From Candidatus Obscuribacterales bacterium (GTDB taxonomy: Bacteria; Cyanobacteriota; Vampirovibrionia; Obscuribacterales; Obscuribacteraceae), in the NCBI GenBank assembly GCA_019750335.1, contig JAIEOQ010000002.1:248001-312000 (forward strand): a stretch of 64,000 bases of DNA, given 5' to 3'. Below the pieces are notes generated by a model. It saw only the letters and a list, made by a program, of their open reading frames with translations, did not search any database and was not told where the DNA came from. This document shows positions 34,972 through 43,187 of this stretch, piece after piece. Each line of letters starts with the position of its first letter. Position 1 is the stretch's first letter. The position numbers were made by a program, and so were the translations under genes.

Positions 34972-35706
34972 ATGCCCAGCATCACTGACGATACAAAAAA
35001 CAAACGAAAGAGAACAACAAAAACAGTTGACTATCTGACCGATTTGCTTGAATTCGATCTGGAGATAAGACAAAATCACGCCCTCAGCGAAGAACTGGTG
35101 ATTATCGGCACAGACGAAGTTGGGCGCGGCTGCCTTGCCGGTCCGGTTGTTGCCGCAGCCATTGTTCTGCCCGTGATTGAACGCGGTTCACCATTGGCAG
35201 TATCATTATCCGGCTTGAACGATTCCAAAAAATTGACTGCTACAAGACGTGAAGAGCTGTCGTCCATCCTCAAAGATATCTGCGTTTTTGCCGTTGCTGA
35301 AGCTTCAGTCGAAGAGATTGATCGTTTGAATATCTTGAACGCCTCCTTTTTAGCCATGCGCCGAGCGATAAGCAAACTGCGCATCACTAAAGAATCGCTG
35401 CTTTTGGTTGACGGCAAATACAAAGTGCCGCAATGTCGGCACAAACAGATAGCTGTCGTTCAAGGCGATGGGCGTTCGGCCTCCATTGCTGCTGCCTCAG
35501 TGATCGCCAAAGTTTATCGTGATGAACTGATGTGCAACTTAGCGCAAAAACATCCCGAATATTTTTGGCATTCAAACAAAGGCTACGGTTCAAGCGATCA
35601 TCGTAACGCCATCGCTGAATACGGCATAAACCAATGGCACCGCAAATCTTTTTGCCGTTCATTGCCCGAAATAAGTGGCAAACAACTCTCTTTATTAGCG
35701 GATTGA
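34972..35706 (+). CDS. rnhB: Ribonuclease HII
   Basis: 244 residues. IIGTDEVGRGCLAGPVVAAA holds the first acidic pair; LLVDGKYKVP and the AAASVIAKVYRDELM stretch complete the active site. A 35-residue basic N-terminal extension (KNKRKRTTKTVDY) precedes the domain. Removes RNA from RNA-DNA hybrids. Its end overlaps the convergent J-domain gene by 12 bases. Confidence 0.95.
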   Translation: MPSITDDTKNKRKRTTKTVDYLTDLLEFDLEIRQNHALSEELVIIGTDEVGRGCLAGPVVAAAIVLPVIERGSPLAVSLSGLNDSKKLTATRREELSSILKDICVFAVAEASVEEIDRLNILNASFLAMRRAISKLRITKESLLLVDGKYKVPQCRHKQIAVVQGDGRSASIAAASVIAKVYRDELMCNLAQKHPEYFWHSNKGYGSSDHRNAIAEYGINQWHRKSFCRSLPEISGKQLSLLAD

Positions 35707-36387
35707 AGCCGGCAGATTCGGTGGTCCACCACCGGGATAGTTCGGCACGGTTTTCGGACCTTCATCAATAATCTGCGTTTTGGAAAGCTGATCGACGATA
35801 TAGTCAACACCGTTGACAGTGATCATGAAATAAGCTTCCGCTCTTTCAATATGACCTTTTTCACGCAAATACCAAAGAGCAAATTCCATCTCGGCCATAT
35901 CAACGCCAAGAATGTCCATTAAGACTTTGGCCGAACAACCGCCTGTTTGTACCCGTTTTTTGCGGGCTTGCAATAAAAGCTGCAAAATAGCTAAACGTAA
36001 CTCTATTTCACTGTACGAAATAGATGTTCTTTCCATAGTCGGCAAAGGATTGCTTCGCGCAGGAGCAACGGCATCAGCGCCACCTTCTCCGGCACGCTTC
36101 AAGGACGGTCCCATTTGCGCGTCATAGGCTGCTCGCTTTCCGGCATCGGAAAGCGTTTTGAAAGCATCAGTAATTAAACGAAAAGTTTCAGTGTTTCCGG
36201 TCTCACTATTATCCGGATGATAAATGCCAGCTAAAAATCGATAAGCATAACGAATTACCGTCGGATGAGCCGCCGGATCAACTTGCAGTAATTCATAAAG
36301 CGATTGCTGTCCGGCAGATGCCGCTTGCGGCTTCGGACCAGGCGGCATCTGATTTCGATTCGGGGGCGGTGGTGGTTGCCACGACAT
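35695..36387 (-). CDS. J-domain protein with C-terminal winged-helix-like region
   Basis: 230 residues with GAGG upstream of the ATG. A Pro-rich N-terminus, J domain at about 28-92 (SLYELLQVDPAAHPTVIRYA, HPD in GIYHPDNSE, FKTLSDAGKRAAYD), a linker, then about 135-205 with a winged-helix look (AKVLMDILGVDMAEMEFALW, YLREKGHIERAEAYFMITVN). The tail is Pro/Gly-rich. Unusual combination of a co-chaperone and a possible DNA/protein-binding wing; function not known. Confidence 0.82.
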   Translation of the reverse strand: MSWQPPPPPNRNQMPPGPKPQAASAGQQSLYELLQVDPAAHPTVIRYAYRFLAGIYHPDNSETGNTETFRLITDAFKTLSDAGKRAAYDAQMGPSLKRAGEGGADAVAPARSNPLPTMERTSISYSEIELRLAILQLLLQARKKRVQTGGCSAKVLMDILGVDMAEMEFALWYLREKGHIERAEAYFMITVNGVDYIVDQLSKTQIIDEGPKTVPNYPGGGPPNLPASIR

Positions 36388-36389
36388 AA

Positions 36390-37568
36390 TTATTGCCTCT
36401 TCAAAAGATTGCTAGCAATTACCAAACGTTGGATTTCGGAAGTCCCTTCATATATTTCGGTGATCTTCGCATCACGCATATATCTTTCCACGGGATAATC
36501 AGTGACATAACCGTATCCGCCAAAGATTTGTACACATTTAACCGTGTTACGCATTGCCACTTCCGAAGCATACAATTTAGCCATAGCCGCTTCTTTAGTG
36601 AAGCGTTCACCTCGATCTTGAGCGACACAGGCATTGTAAGTAAGCAAACGAGCATTGTCTATTTCAGTTTGCATCTCGGCAAGCATGAATTGAATTGCCT
36701 GAAAATTGCTAATTGGTTTACCAAAGGCTATACGCTCATGACTATATTTATAAGCATGGTCCCAAGCACCTTGAGCGATACCGACAGCTTGAGAGGCAAT
36801 GCCGATGCGACCACCGTCTAAAGTACTCATCGCAACCTTAAAGCCGTCACCGATTTTACCGAGCATATTACCGACCGGCACCGGCGTATCCTCAAAGATA
36901 ATCTGACAGGTGGAAGAACCACGAATGCCGAGCTTATCTTCCAGCTTGCCGAAAGTAAATCCGGGAGCACCCTTTTCAATGACCAAAGCAATCAAGCCTT
37001 TATGCTTAAGCGCCGGATCTGTTTGAGCCATTACAATATAGAAATCAGCTTCTACGCCGTTTGTAATCCAATTTTTTACGCCGTTTACAATGAAATGATC
37101 GCCTTTCAATTCAGCACGACAATGAGCCGCTGCCGAATCAGAACCATTTCCCGGTTCAGATAAAGCAAAGGCACCGAGCTTTTCACCTTTGGTCATCGGC
37201 GCAAGGAAACGTTGTTTTTGCTCTTCATTGCCCCACATCAATACAGGAGCCGCAGTCAACGACATGTGAGCTGAATAAATTACACCGGTAGTCGCACAAG
37301 CCTTGGAAAGTTCTTCCACAGCAATTGAATAGCAAACATGATCAAGTCCGACACCGCCATACTCTTCCGGAAAGATTAGTCCGCACAGATCCGAAGCTGC
37401 TAACAGCTCAAAATTTTCTCTTGGAAAGCGATGGTTGCGGTCAACCTCAGCCGCTTTCGGGGCGAACTCTTTTTGCGCCAGCTCCCGCACCATATCTCTT
37501 ATGTCGGTTTGTTCCTGGCTTAAACGAAATCCTAAAGCGGATTCCTTAAGGTTCGTCCCCGTAATCAT
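36390..37568 (-). CDS. Acyl-CoA dehydrogenase
   Basis: 392 residues from the ATG at 37568, which has GGAGG 5 bases upstream. FAD-dependent alpha-beta desaturation of acyl-CoA. FAD and substrate motifs: ALSEPGNGSDSAAAH, WITNG, RIGIASQAVGIAQGA, KCVQIFGGYGYVTDYPVERY, and the catalytic Glu in TEIYEGTSEIQR. Short- or branched-chain type by size and sequence. Divergent from the GGDEF gene and 2 bases after the J-domain gene's start region, so the two may be cotranscribed. Confidence 0.95.
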   Translation of the reverse strand: MITGTNLKESALGFRLSQEQTDIRDMVRELAQKEFAPKAAEVDRNHRFPRENFELLAASDLCGLIFPEEYGGVGLDHVCYSIAVEELSKACATTGVIYSAHMSLTAAPVLMWGNEEQKQRFLAPMTKGEKLGAFALSEPGNGSDSAAAHCRAELKGDHFIVNGVKNWITNGVEADFYIVMAQTDPALKHKGLIALVIEKGAPGFTFGKLEDKLGIRGSSTCQIIFEDTPVPVGNMLGKIGDGFKVAMSTLDGGRIGIASQAVGIAQGAWDHAYKYSHERIAFGKPISNFQAIQFMLAEMQTEIDNARLLTYNACVAQDRGERFTKEAAMAKLYASEVAMRNTVKCVQIFGGYGYVTDYPVERYMRDAKITEIYEGTSEIQRLVIASNLLKRQ

Positions 37569-37677
37569 AATTTCCTCCGCTGGCCAGACGCCGAAAACGT
37601 CTCCTTCAGTCTCTTCCTCTAGGGCTATAATATACCAAACCGCGTTTGGAATATCGCAAAAAAGGATTGGCGATCGC

Positions 37678-38607
37678 ATGAGCAAAATCACAGCAGTTCT
37701 TGCTGAAAACCCGGATAACAAGCTGACATCTTTAAGAACTGCTCTGGAAGATAAAGGCATTCAAGTGGTCGGATGCACAAGCGGTCGCGACGCTTTGAAA
37801 GAGATATTTGACGGTAAAGTCGATGCTCTTGTAATCGACAGCCGGCTCAATGAGATTCAGGGATTTCAAATTTCGGGCTTGCTCAAACAAAGCGCCCTCA
37901 CTAAAAAATTTCCGGTGATCGTAGTCACTCACGAAGCAACAGAAAAACGACGATCAGCAAAATCAGCTTCAATTGCCGATCATGTTGTACCCCTCGATGA
38001 CAAGCACGAACAAACTGTTAGCGATCTTCTCTGGGAGTTTGCCAAAAGCGGTACGCAGGTTCGCAAGCACATACTTGAGAACCCGGTATTCCAACTCATT
38101 GCTCTAGACCGACAAAACAACGCCAATGAACTCTCATATGGAAATATGGACCCATTTACCGGTCTGTACAACATGGAATTTTTCATGGGCTTTCTGCAAC
38201 AACAGCTACTTTTTTCTCAACGCAATAAATTGCCTGTCGGCGTTTGCTTGATCAGCATGGACGGCTTCGCTGAATTGGGCGGCAACGAAATCGCCGACTC
38301 CGTTTTAAAATCCACCGCTCAACACATAGCGAAAAGTACTCGGGCAAGCGACTTAGTAGCGCGTTACGGTTCGGATCAATTCGCTATCGTACTGCCGAAC
38401 ACAGACATGAACGGCTCAAAAGTGCTCGCCGAAAAGCTACGCTCTACAGTCGAGCTAATTCACAAAAACGGGAGCACACCAATTACTGTTAGTATCGGTT
38501 GCGCCCAATTCCAAATTAACGATCCGACACCGGAATCGGTCTTAAAAGACGCAAAACTAGCTCTTGTTCGTGCTCAAGAAAAAAGTGGCAATTCGATTTC
38601 GGATTAA
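37678..38607 (+). CDS. Receiver-like domain plus GGDEF domain with altered signature (GSDQF)
   Basis: 309 residues from the ATG at 37678 (AAAGGA upstream at 11 bases). Residues about 1-125 look like a receiver: a probable phospho-Asp in DALVIDSRL, but the usual acidic pair is EN and the KP lysine is replaced (DHVVPLDD). Residues about 155-305 are a GGDEF domain (DPFTGLYNMEFFMGFL, ITVSIGCAQF). The active-site loop is YGSDQF instead of GGDEF/GGEEF, while the inhibitory-site RxxD (RASD) five residues upstream is kept. Likely a c-di-GMP-binding or weakly active regulator rather than a normal cyclase; this is inferred from the residues. Confidence 0.85.
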   Translation: MSKITAVLAENPDNKLTSLRTALEDKGIQVVGCTSGRDALKEIFDGKVDALVIDSRLNEIQGFQISGLLKQSALTKKFPVIVVTHEATEKRRSAKSASIADHVVPLDDKHEQTVSDLLWEFAKSGTQVRKHILENPVFQLIALDRQNNANELSYGNMDPFTGLYNMEFFMGFLQQQLLFSQRNKLPVGVCLISMDGFAELGGNEIADSVLKSTAQHIAKSTRASDLVARYGSDQFAIVLPNTDMNGSKVLAEKLRSTVELIHKNGSTPITVSIGCAQFQINDPTPESVLKDAKLALVRAQEKSGNSISD

Positions 38608-39731
38608 GCACGCACCTTATTCAATACCATTTGTTCGTAAGAATCGTCGATAGCGGTTCTTATATTCATTTCGGAAAATCCTTTCCAACCAGCTACCGCC
38701 ATAACGGCACCAGCACCAACGCCCTCTTTTACATTTCCTTGCTCATAAGCAGATAAACCGGGATGTTTCGATTGATTGAAGTCCGGGCAAGACGCCAAAA
38801 ACGGAGCTCCGACCAGAGTCGCTAGTTCCGCGGAACGGCAAGCGGGATCAAAAGCCACCCATTTAGTCGTTGCTACAAGCAGAGCCGAGAAATTGACTTT
38901 CAATTTGGTACTTAAGCTCAAATACTTGATCAATGCGTAAACCGCTAACATTTGCGATCCACCGCCAAGAACCACCGGACAGTGTAGCGAAGCGGCAGCC
39001 GCCAGACCAGCAACAAAAGGTTGCATCGGATCTCCACAAACAGCAACGGCCGAAAGTGGTTCGCTTTGAAAATGTTCAACCGAAGCTCCGGATTTTTTTA
39101 GCGCTTCCTGCACTAAAGAAGCTCTTAAAGCCAAGTTCGGGGCAGGCATACTACCTGAGACCAATTCGTTTGCCGGATAACCCAACGCCGTCAAAAGCGC
39201 AAGCGCGGTTGTAGTACCGCCCGGTACGCATTCAGCAATAATCAAATGCCCGCTATTTTTGCCCAGCTCGGCTCCGACTTTCAAGCCCTCGTCAAAAAGT
39301 TTTTGTACTAAAGACAACGACATCGCCGGACCGGTAGACAGACAACGAGCCGGCAAACGACTAACAGTAATATGCTCTATTTGCGGAATCACAAAAGAGC
39401 CGCAATCATATATTGAGGGCTCTATCCCTAGCAACTTCAAGACCGCACGGGTTATCACCACTGGCGATACTATGCCCGCCGGTGATACCGGTAAAGACGG
39501 AGCTGACACAGTTTTTCCTAAACAGAGCGCTTCGGCATCAATGGCCGGGGTCAGTCGTCGCGATTGGGCATCGCATCCGGCTGCTGAAATTCCTTCGCGA
39601 TCACTCAGTTCCGTTGATCCCAAACAAAGCAAATAACGACCCGAAGAGGCAGCTATTTTCTCAATTAGCACCGCAAGAGTGCCAAAAGGGTCATGCAAAT
39701 GTCGGATGAAGTTCAAAGGCATAAAAGTCAT
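38604..39731 (-). CDS. UPF0284 / CobT-like phosphoribosyltransferase family protein
   Basis: 375 residues. Resembles nicotinate-nucleotide:dimethylbenzimidazole phosphoribosyltransferase-like proteins (UPF0284, common in cyanobacteria and archaea). Recognisable segments are LLCLGSTELSDREGISAAG, SPAGIVSPVVITRAVLKLL, ECVPGGTTTALALLTALGYP, VCGDPMQPFVAGLA and VVLGGGSQMLAVYAL. No cobalamin genes are nearby, so the substrate is not proven. Convergent, by a few bases, with the GGDEF gene. Confidence 0.85.
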   Translation of the reverse strand: MTFMPLNFIRHLHDPFGTLAVLIEKIAASSGRYLLCLGSTELSDREGISAAGCDAQSRRLTPAIDAEALCLGKTVSAPSLPVSPAGIVSPVVITRAVLKLLGIEPSIYDCGSFVIPQIEHITVSRLPARCLSTGPAMSLSLVQKLFDEGLKVGAELGKNSGHLIIAECVPGGTTTALALLTALGYPANELVSGSMPAPNLALRASLVQEALKKSGASVEHFQSEPLSAVAVCGDPMQPFVAGLAAAASLHCPVVLGGGSQMLAVYALIKYLSLSTKLKVNFSALLVATTKWVAFDPACRSAELATLVGAPFLASCPDFNQSKHPGLSAYEQGNVKEGVGAGAVMAVAGWKGFSEMNIRTAIDDSYEQMVLNKVRA

Positions 39732-39852
39732 ATTACAAAAATCTCGGAGTTAAAAGAGATTTACAAGCTCTTTAGTTTCATATCTTGAAAAAGCGCCCTT
39801 GCTAAGCGGTTATAGATTAAGATCTAAGGCGATAAATCGCATTGGTGAGCTT

Positions 39853-40887
39853 ATGATCATTGTTCCAAGAAAACCGGCAGGACCGGAGCAGCTGACAAAT
39901 ATTTGCGAATCTCTGGCCCGACTGGGGTTGACCGGACAAATATTAAATAGCTCCAACGCTACTGTTATTAGCATTCAAGAAGATGTTAGCCAGTTTCCCA
40001 GCCATGTATTTAATCAAATTCCAGGAGTGGAAAAGGTCATTAGAGTTCAGTCTCAGGCAACTCTGGCCACCGCTGACAAAGCCAGAAGTATTAAGCTAAA
40101 CAACGGATTGATTATTGGCGGTCAAACTCCGGTAATTATGGCCGGACCTTGCGCTGTCGAGGGACAAGCTCAAATCGTCCACATAGCTCACAAAGTAAAA
40201 GAAGCTGGAGCTCATATACTGCGGGGCGGCGCCTTTAAACCAAGAACCAGCCCCTATGATTTTCAAGGACTGGGTCTTGAAGGTCTGAAATATTTAAGCG
40301 AAGCCCGAGAAGCTACCGGGCTGCCGGTAATCAGTGAAATTATGGCTTCATCCCAGGTGGAAACAGCCGAGCCGTATATTGATATTTTGCAGATCGGCGC
40401 TCGAAATATGTATAACTACGAATTATTGAAAGAGGTCGGAGCAAGCAAACGTCCAATTCTGCTCAAACGTGGTTTCTCTGCCACTCTCAATGAATTTTTA
40501 AATTCAGCCGAATATATCATGGCCCAAGGTAATACACAGGTAATCCTATGTGAACGCGGCATACGCAGCTTCGAGACTCAAATGCGTAATACTTTGGATT
40601 TAGCTTCAGTAGCCGCTCTCAAGTTAATGACTGCGCTACCGGTAATCGTTGATCCAAGCCACGGCACCGGTCGCCGCGACCTAGTACGCCCGATGTCGCG
40701 CGCCGCCATCGCTTGCGGAGCCGACGGTTTGATTATTGAAGTTCATGATAATCCCAACGCGGCTTTTAGCGATGGCGAACAAGCAATCACCGTTAACACT
40801 CTGGAAAAAATCAGCAAAGACGTTACCAGCTTATGCCAGGTCTTTGGCCAGGATCTCCGAGCCACACCAGTTATCGCCCAAAGCTGA
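39853..40887 (+). CDS. aroF: 3-deoxy-7-phosphoheptulonate (DAHP) synthase, type I-beta
   Basis: 344 residues from the ATG at 39853. A ferredoxin-like N-terminal domain (about 1-70, [20 protein letters not shown]) is followed by the barrel: [64 protein letters not shown] and [17 protein letters not shown]. Condenses PEP with erythrose 4-phosphate, the first step of aromatic synthesis. The ferredoxin-like domain may sense aromatic end products in relatives. Confidence 0.95.
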   Translation: MIIVPRKPAGPEQLTNICESLARLGLTGQILNSSNATVISIQEDVSQFPSHVFNQIPGVEKVIRVQSQATLATADKARSIKLNNGLIIGGQTPVIMAGPCAVEGQAQIVHIAHKVKEAGAHILRGGAFKPRTSPYDFQGLGLEGLKYLSEAREATGLPVISEIMASSQVETAEPYIDILQIGARNMYNYELLKEVGASKRPILLKRGFSATLNEFLNSAEYIMAQGNTQVILCERGIRSFETQMRNTLDLASVAALKLMTALPVIVDPSHGTGRRDLVRPMSRAAIACGADGLIIEVHDNPNAAFSDGEQAITVNTLEKISKDVTSLCQVFGQDLRATPVIAQS

Positions 40888-40895
40888 GGACCGCT

Positions 40896-42584
40896 ATGAC
40901 TGTCAAAGCTTTTTCCAAGCCTGATAGCAGCACATCCGCTCCAAACAAAACAATGGAGCGTCTGAAATTTGCCATAGTTCTTTCCGGAATTCTGATTGTA
41001 GCCGCCGCGGCTTATTTGTCCTTAGCCCTGATGTGGAACAAGTTCAGTCGAGCAGAAGTTTTTTTTGCCGAATGTGTGCGTGAAATGCTGCAAGCCGACG
41101 CATTGGTCACACCGCTTTATCACGGGGTACCATTTTTTGACAAACCGATTTTTAGTTATTGGACAATAGCTCTAAGCTATAAGCTCTTCGGCATCAGCCA
41201 CTTTAGCGCTAGAATCCCTTCGATCATTGCCGCTCTAGGCAGTTTGTTCATTACCGGCTGGGCAGGCAAAAGACTTTTCGGACCAAGAGCCGGCAGTCTA
41301 TCAGCAGCTATTTTAGCCAGCTCTTTCATGTTTTTGTCTTTTGCTAATCTATGCATGTCAGATATGACCTTGGTTTTATTCGACTGTATAAGCCTCTCTC
41401 TTCTTTATGCCGCTTGCCATTATCCTGCCAATCGCAATATATTTTTCTGGCTTGCTTCCTTAAGTTTAGGCTTGGCCTTTTTAACCAAGGGTCCGGTCGG
41501 CATTGTGCTCCCGGGCATTTCATTTGCTGCTTATCTAACTTTGACGCGTCAGTGGCATACAGTAAAGTTTTTCAGCCATGCACTGGTCGGAATAGCGATT
41601 ATTGCCGTAGCAGCAAGCCCCTGGTTTATCGCCGCTTATAAGGAGAATGGCGCCGGCGCCCTTTCTTACTTTTTCATTCGCGAGAATTTACAGCGATTTG
41701 CCGGCTCGACTTACGATACCCATAAACCAATATGGTTCATGTTTCTTTCTTTAGCTAGCGGCTTCCTTCCTTGGTCTGTTTTTCTGCCTGGTGCTTTGAA
41801 AAAATCTTGGTCAAATTGGCGAGCCGACTTTTCCAATCAAGATTCTAGAAAACAGCTTTATCTGTGGCTGTGGATTGGTACTGTCACCCTCTTTTTTAGC
41901 TTTTCACGCGGCAAAATAGATTATTACGAATTACCTGTTTATCCAGCAGCAGCCATCCTGGTCGGTAACTATTTAAGCGAACTGATCGACCAGCAGAAAA
42001 AAACTGCTTCAGCTTTCGCTTGGTTTTTTAGCGGTATCTTCGTTTTAGCCGGCTTGGGTGCTTTTACCGCTTTACCGGCGCTGAACTTTATTCCATACAT
42101 TCTTTTGTTCAGCGGTTTGCTAATGGGTTTGCTGACTTACAGAAACATGTTGCGCAAAACCTACAAACTGGTCTTCATCTCAATTTGTCTTACGGCAATT
42201 GCTTTTGCTTATCAGATTTATCCTTTAATTGCCCGCCAGCAAGCGGTCCTTTTTTACACGCCGATAATTGCTCAAGCAAAAGAGATGCGCATCGGTGTTC
42301 ATTCTTCTTTGCAAAATTGGATTGACGAAATTACATTTCAAACCGATAAAGAGCCGTTGAATATCAAAAATTCAGCCATGGCCGCCTTATTTTTGAAAGC
42401 GCAAGCCCCCTGCTTACTTCTGATTCCACAAAATGAATTTCTCAAATTGCCGCAAAGCGTAAAAGAACAGAGTCGAATAATTGCCGACAGACCTTTTCTT
42501 TCGGGCAGCCTTAATCCTTTACGTCTTCTGAAACCGCGCACAGCACCGGTTCATCTACTTTTAGTCACTAATACTCAAAATTAA
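40896..42584 (+). CDS. ArnT/PMT-like membrane glycosyltransferase
   Basis: 562 residues from the ATG at 40896 (GAGGA 5 bases upstream), 8 bases after aroF. GT-C fold with about 11-12 membrane helices; first loop with AEVFFAECVREMLQADA, TPLYHGVPFFDKPIFSYW (the substrate-loop motif of ArnT relatives), then FLTKGPVGIVLPG. The C-terminal 90 residues form a small soluble domain. It uses a polyprenyl-phosphate sugar to modify lipid A-like lipids or proteins; sugar and acceptor are not readable. Confidence 0.9.
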   Translation: MTVKAFSKPDSSTSAPNKTMERLKFAIVLSGILIVAAAAYLSLALMWNKFSRAEVFFAECVREMLQADALVTPLYHGVPFFDKPIFSYWTIALSYKLFGISHFSARIPSIIAALGSLFITGWAGKRLFGPRAGSLSAAILASSFMFLSFANLCMSDMTLVLFDCISLSLLYAACHYPANRNIFFWLASLSLGLAFLTKGPVGIVLPGISFAAYLTLTRQWHTVKFFSHALVGIAIIAVAASPWFIAAYKENGAGALSYFFIRENLQRFAGSTYDTHKPIWFMFLSLASGFLPWSVFLPGALKKSWSNWRADFSNQDSRKQLYLWLWIGTVTLFFSFSRGKIDYYELPVYPAAAILVGNYLSELIDQQKKTASAFAWFFSGIFVLAGLGAFTALPALNFIPYILLFSGLLMGLLTYRNMLRKTYKLVFISICLTAIAFAYQIYPLIARQQAVLFYTPIIAQAKEMRIGVHSSLQNWIDEITFQTDKEPLNIKNSAMAALFLKAQAPCLLLIPQNEFLKLPQSVKEQSRIIADRPFLSGSLNPLRLLKPRTAPVHLLLVTNTQN

Positions 42585-42652
42585 TCCAATTCCACTGTTG
42601 GAAATTGTCTGTATAGGATTGGAATGAGAAACAGTTGCCATTCCCCGAAATC

Positions 42653-43186
42653 ATGACATACTCAACAGGACCTAATTTTAGGATTACGAGCCCGGAAAGA
42701 CGCAGGCATATTCAATATAAGCTTGTCGGCTATTGGCTTAGCTCGCCTGACAGCTGGGATCAGACAAGTGAGCTTAAGCTACGCTTGGAAGATCAAGCCG
42801 CTCATAACGGGCACTTACTTTATGCTGCCGAGTGCGAACGCGGAGTCAGCCAAAACTACCAGCGACAAGCTCTTTGGAAAGCTCTGCACAAGCTTGTTTG
42901 TTGCAATTGTCCGGCAAAACCGTTTAGATACGGATTGCTCAGCCTTCAAGATTTGATTTTAGAAGCAACAGCTCCATGTTCATGCCAAACTCCCAACGGT
43001 TTAGATGGCATGATCGTCAACGCCCTCTCTCATATTTCACACGATCAAGAAAAGCTCAATCAATTTGTAATTAGAATGGCTGAGCTGGGCAAACATTTAT
43101 ACGCCCGTGACGCCTTTTGCCTTAGCTGCTGCCACCCTGCCACTAAAGAGTTGGTAAAGAAAAGACATCTTTTGGTAACTCTATAG
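42653..43186 (+). CDS. Cys-rich protein of unknown function
   Basis: 177 residues from the ATG at 42653; a TTG at 42635 is possible, and neither has a strong site. No signal peptide or membrane helix. It has three Cys clusters: KLVCCNCPAKP, APCSCQT and FCLSCCHPATK, which could form zinc sites. No family is recognised. Upstream is the ArnT-like gene (same strand), downstream the convergent PBP1A gene ends two bases away. Confidence 0.65.
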   Translation: MTYSTGPNFRITSPERRRHIQYKLVGYWLSSPDSWDQTSELKLRLEDQAAHNGHLLYAAECERGVSQNYQRQALWKALHKLVCCNCPAKPFRYGLLSLQDLILEATAPCSCQTPNGLDGMIVNALSHISHDQEKLNQFVIRMAELGKHLYARDAFCLSCCHPATKELVKKRHLLVTL

Positions 43187-43187
43187 T

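Noticed and set aside
37670..37677. HIP1 octamer GCGATCGC as a cyanobacterial mark
   Set aside because: I noticed this one copy only; a single site is no evidence of HIP1 enrichment.
38604..39731. Calling this gene cobT
   Set aside because: It belongs to the CobT-like UPF0284 group, no cobalamin genes are near, and the reaction is not established for this group.
39739..39762. Hairpin AAATCTC/GAGATTT between the UPF0284 and DAHP synthase genes
   Set aside because: Between divergent genes, with no T-run and no clear promoter overlap, so neither a terminator nor an operator can be argued.
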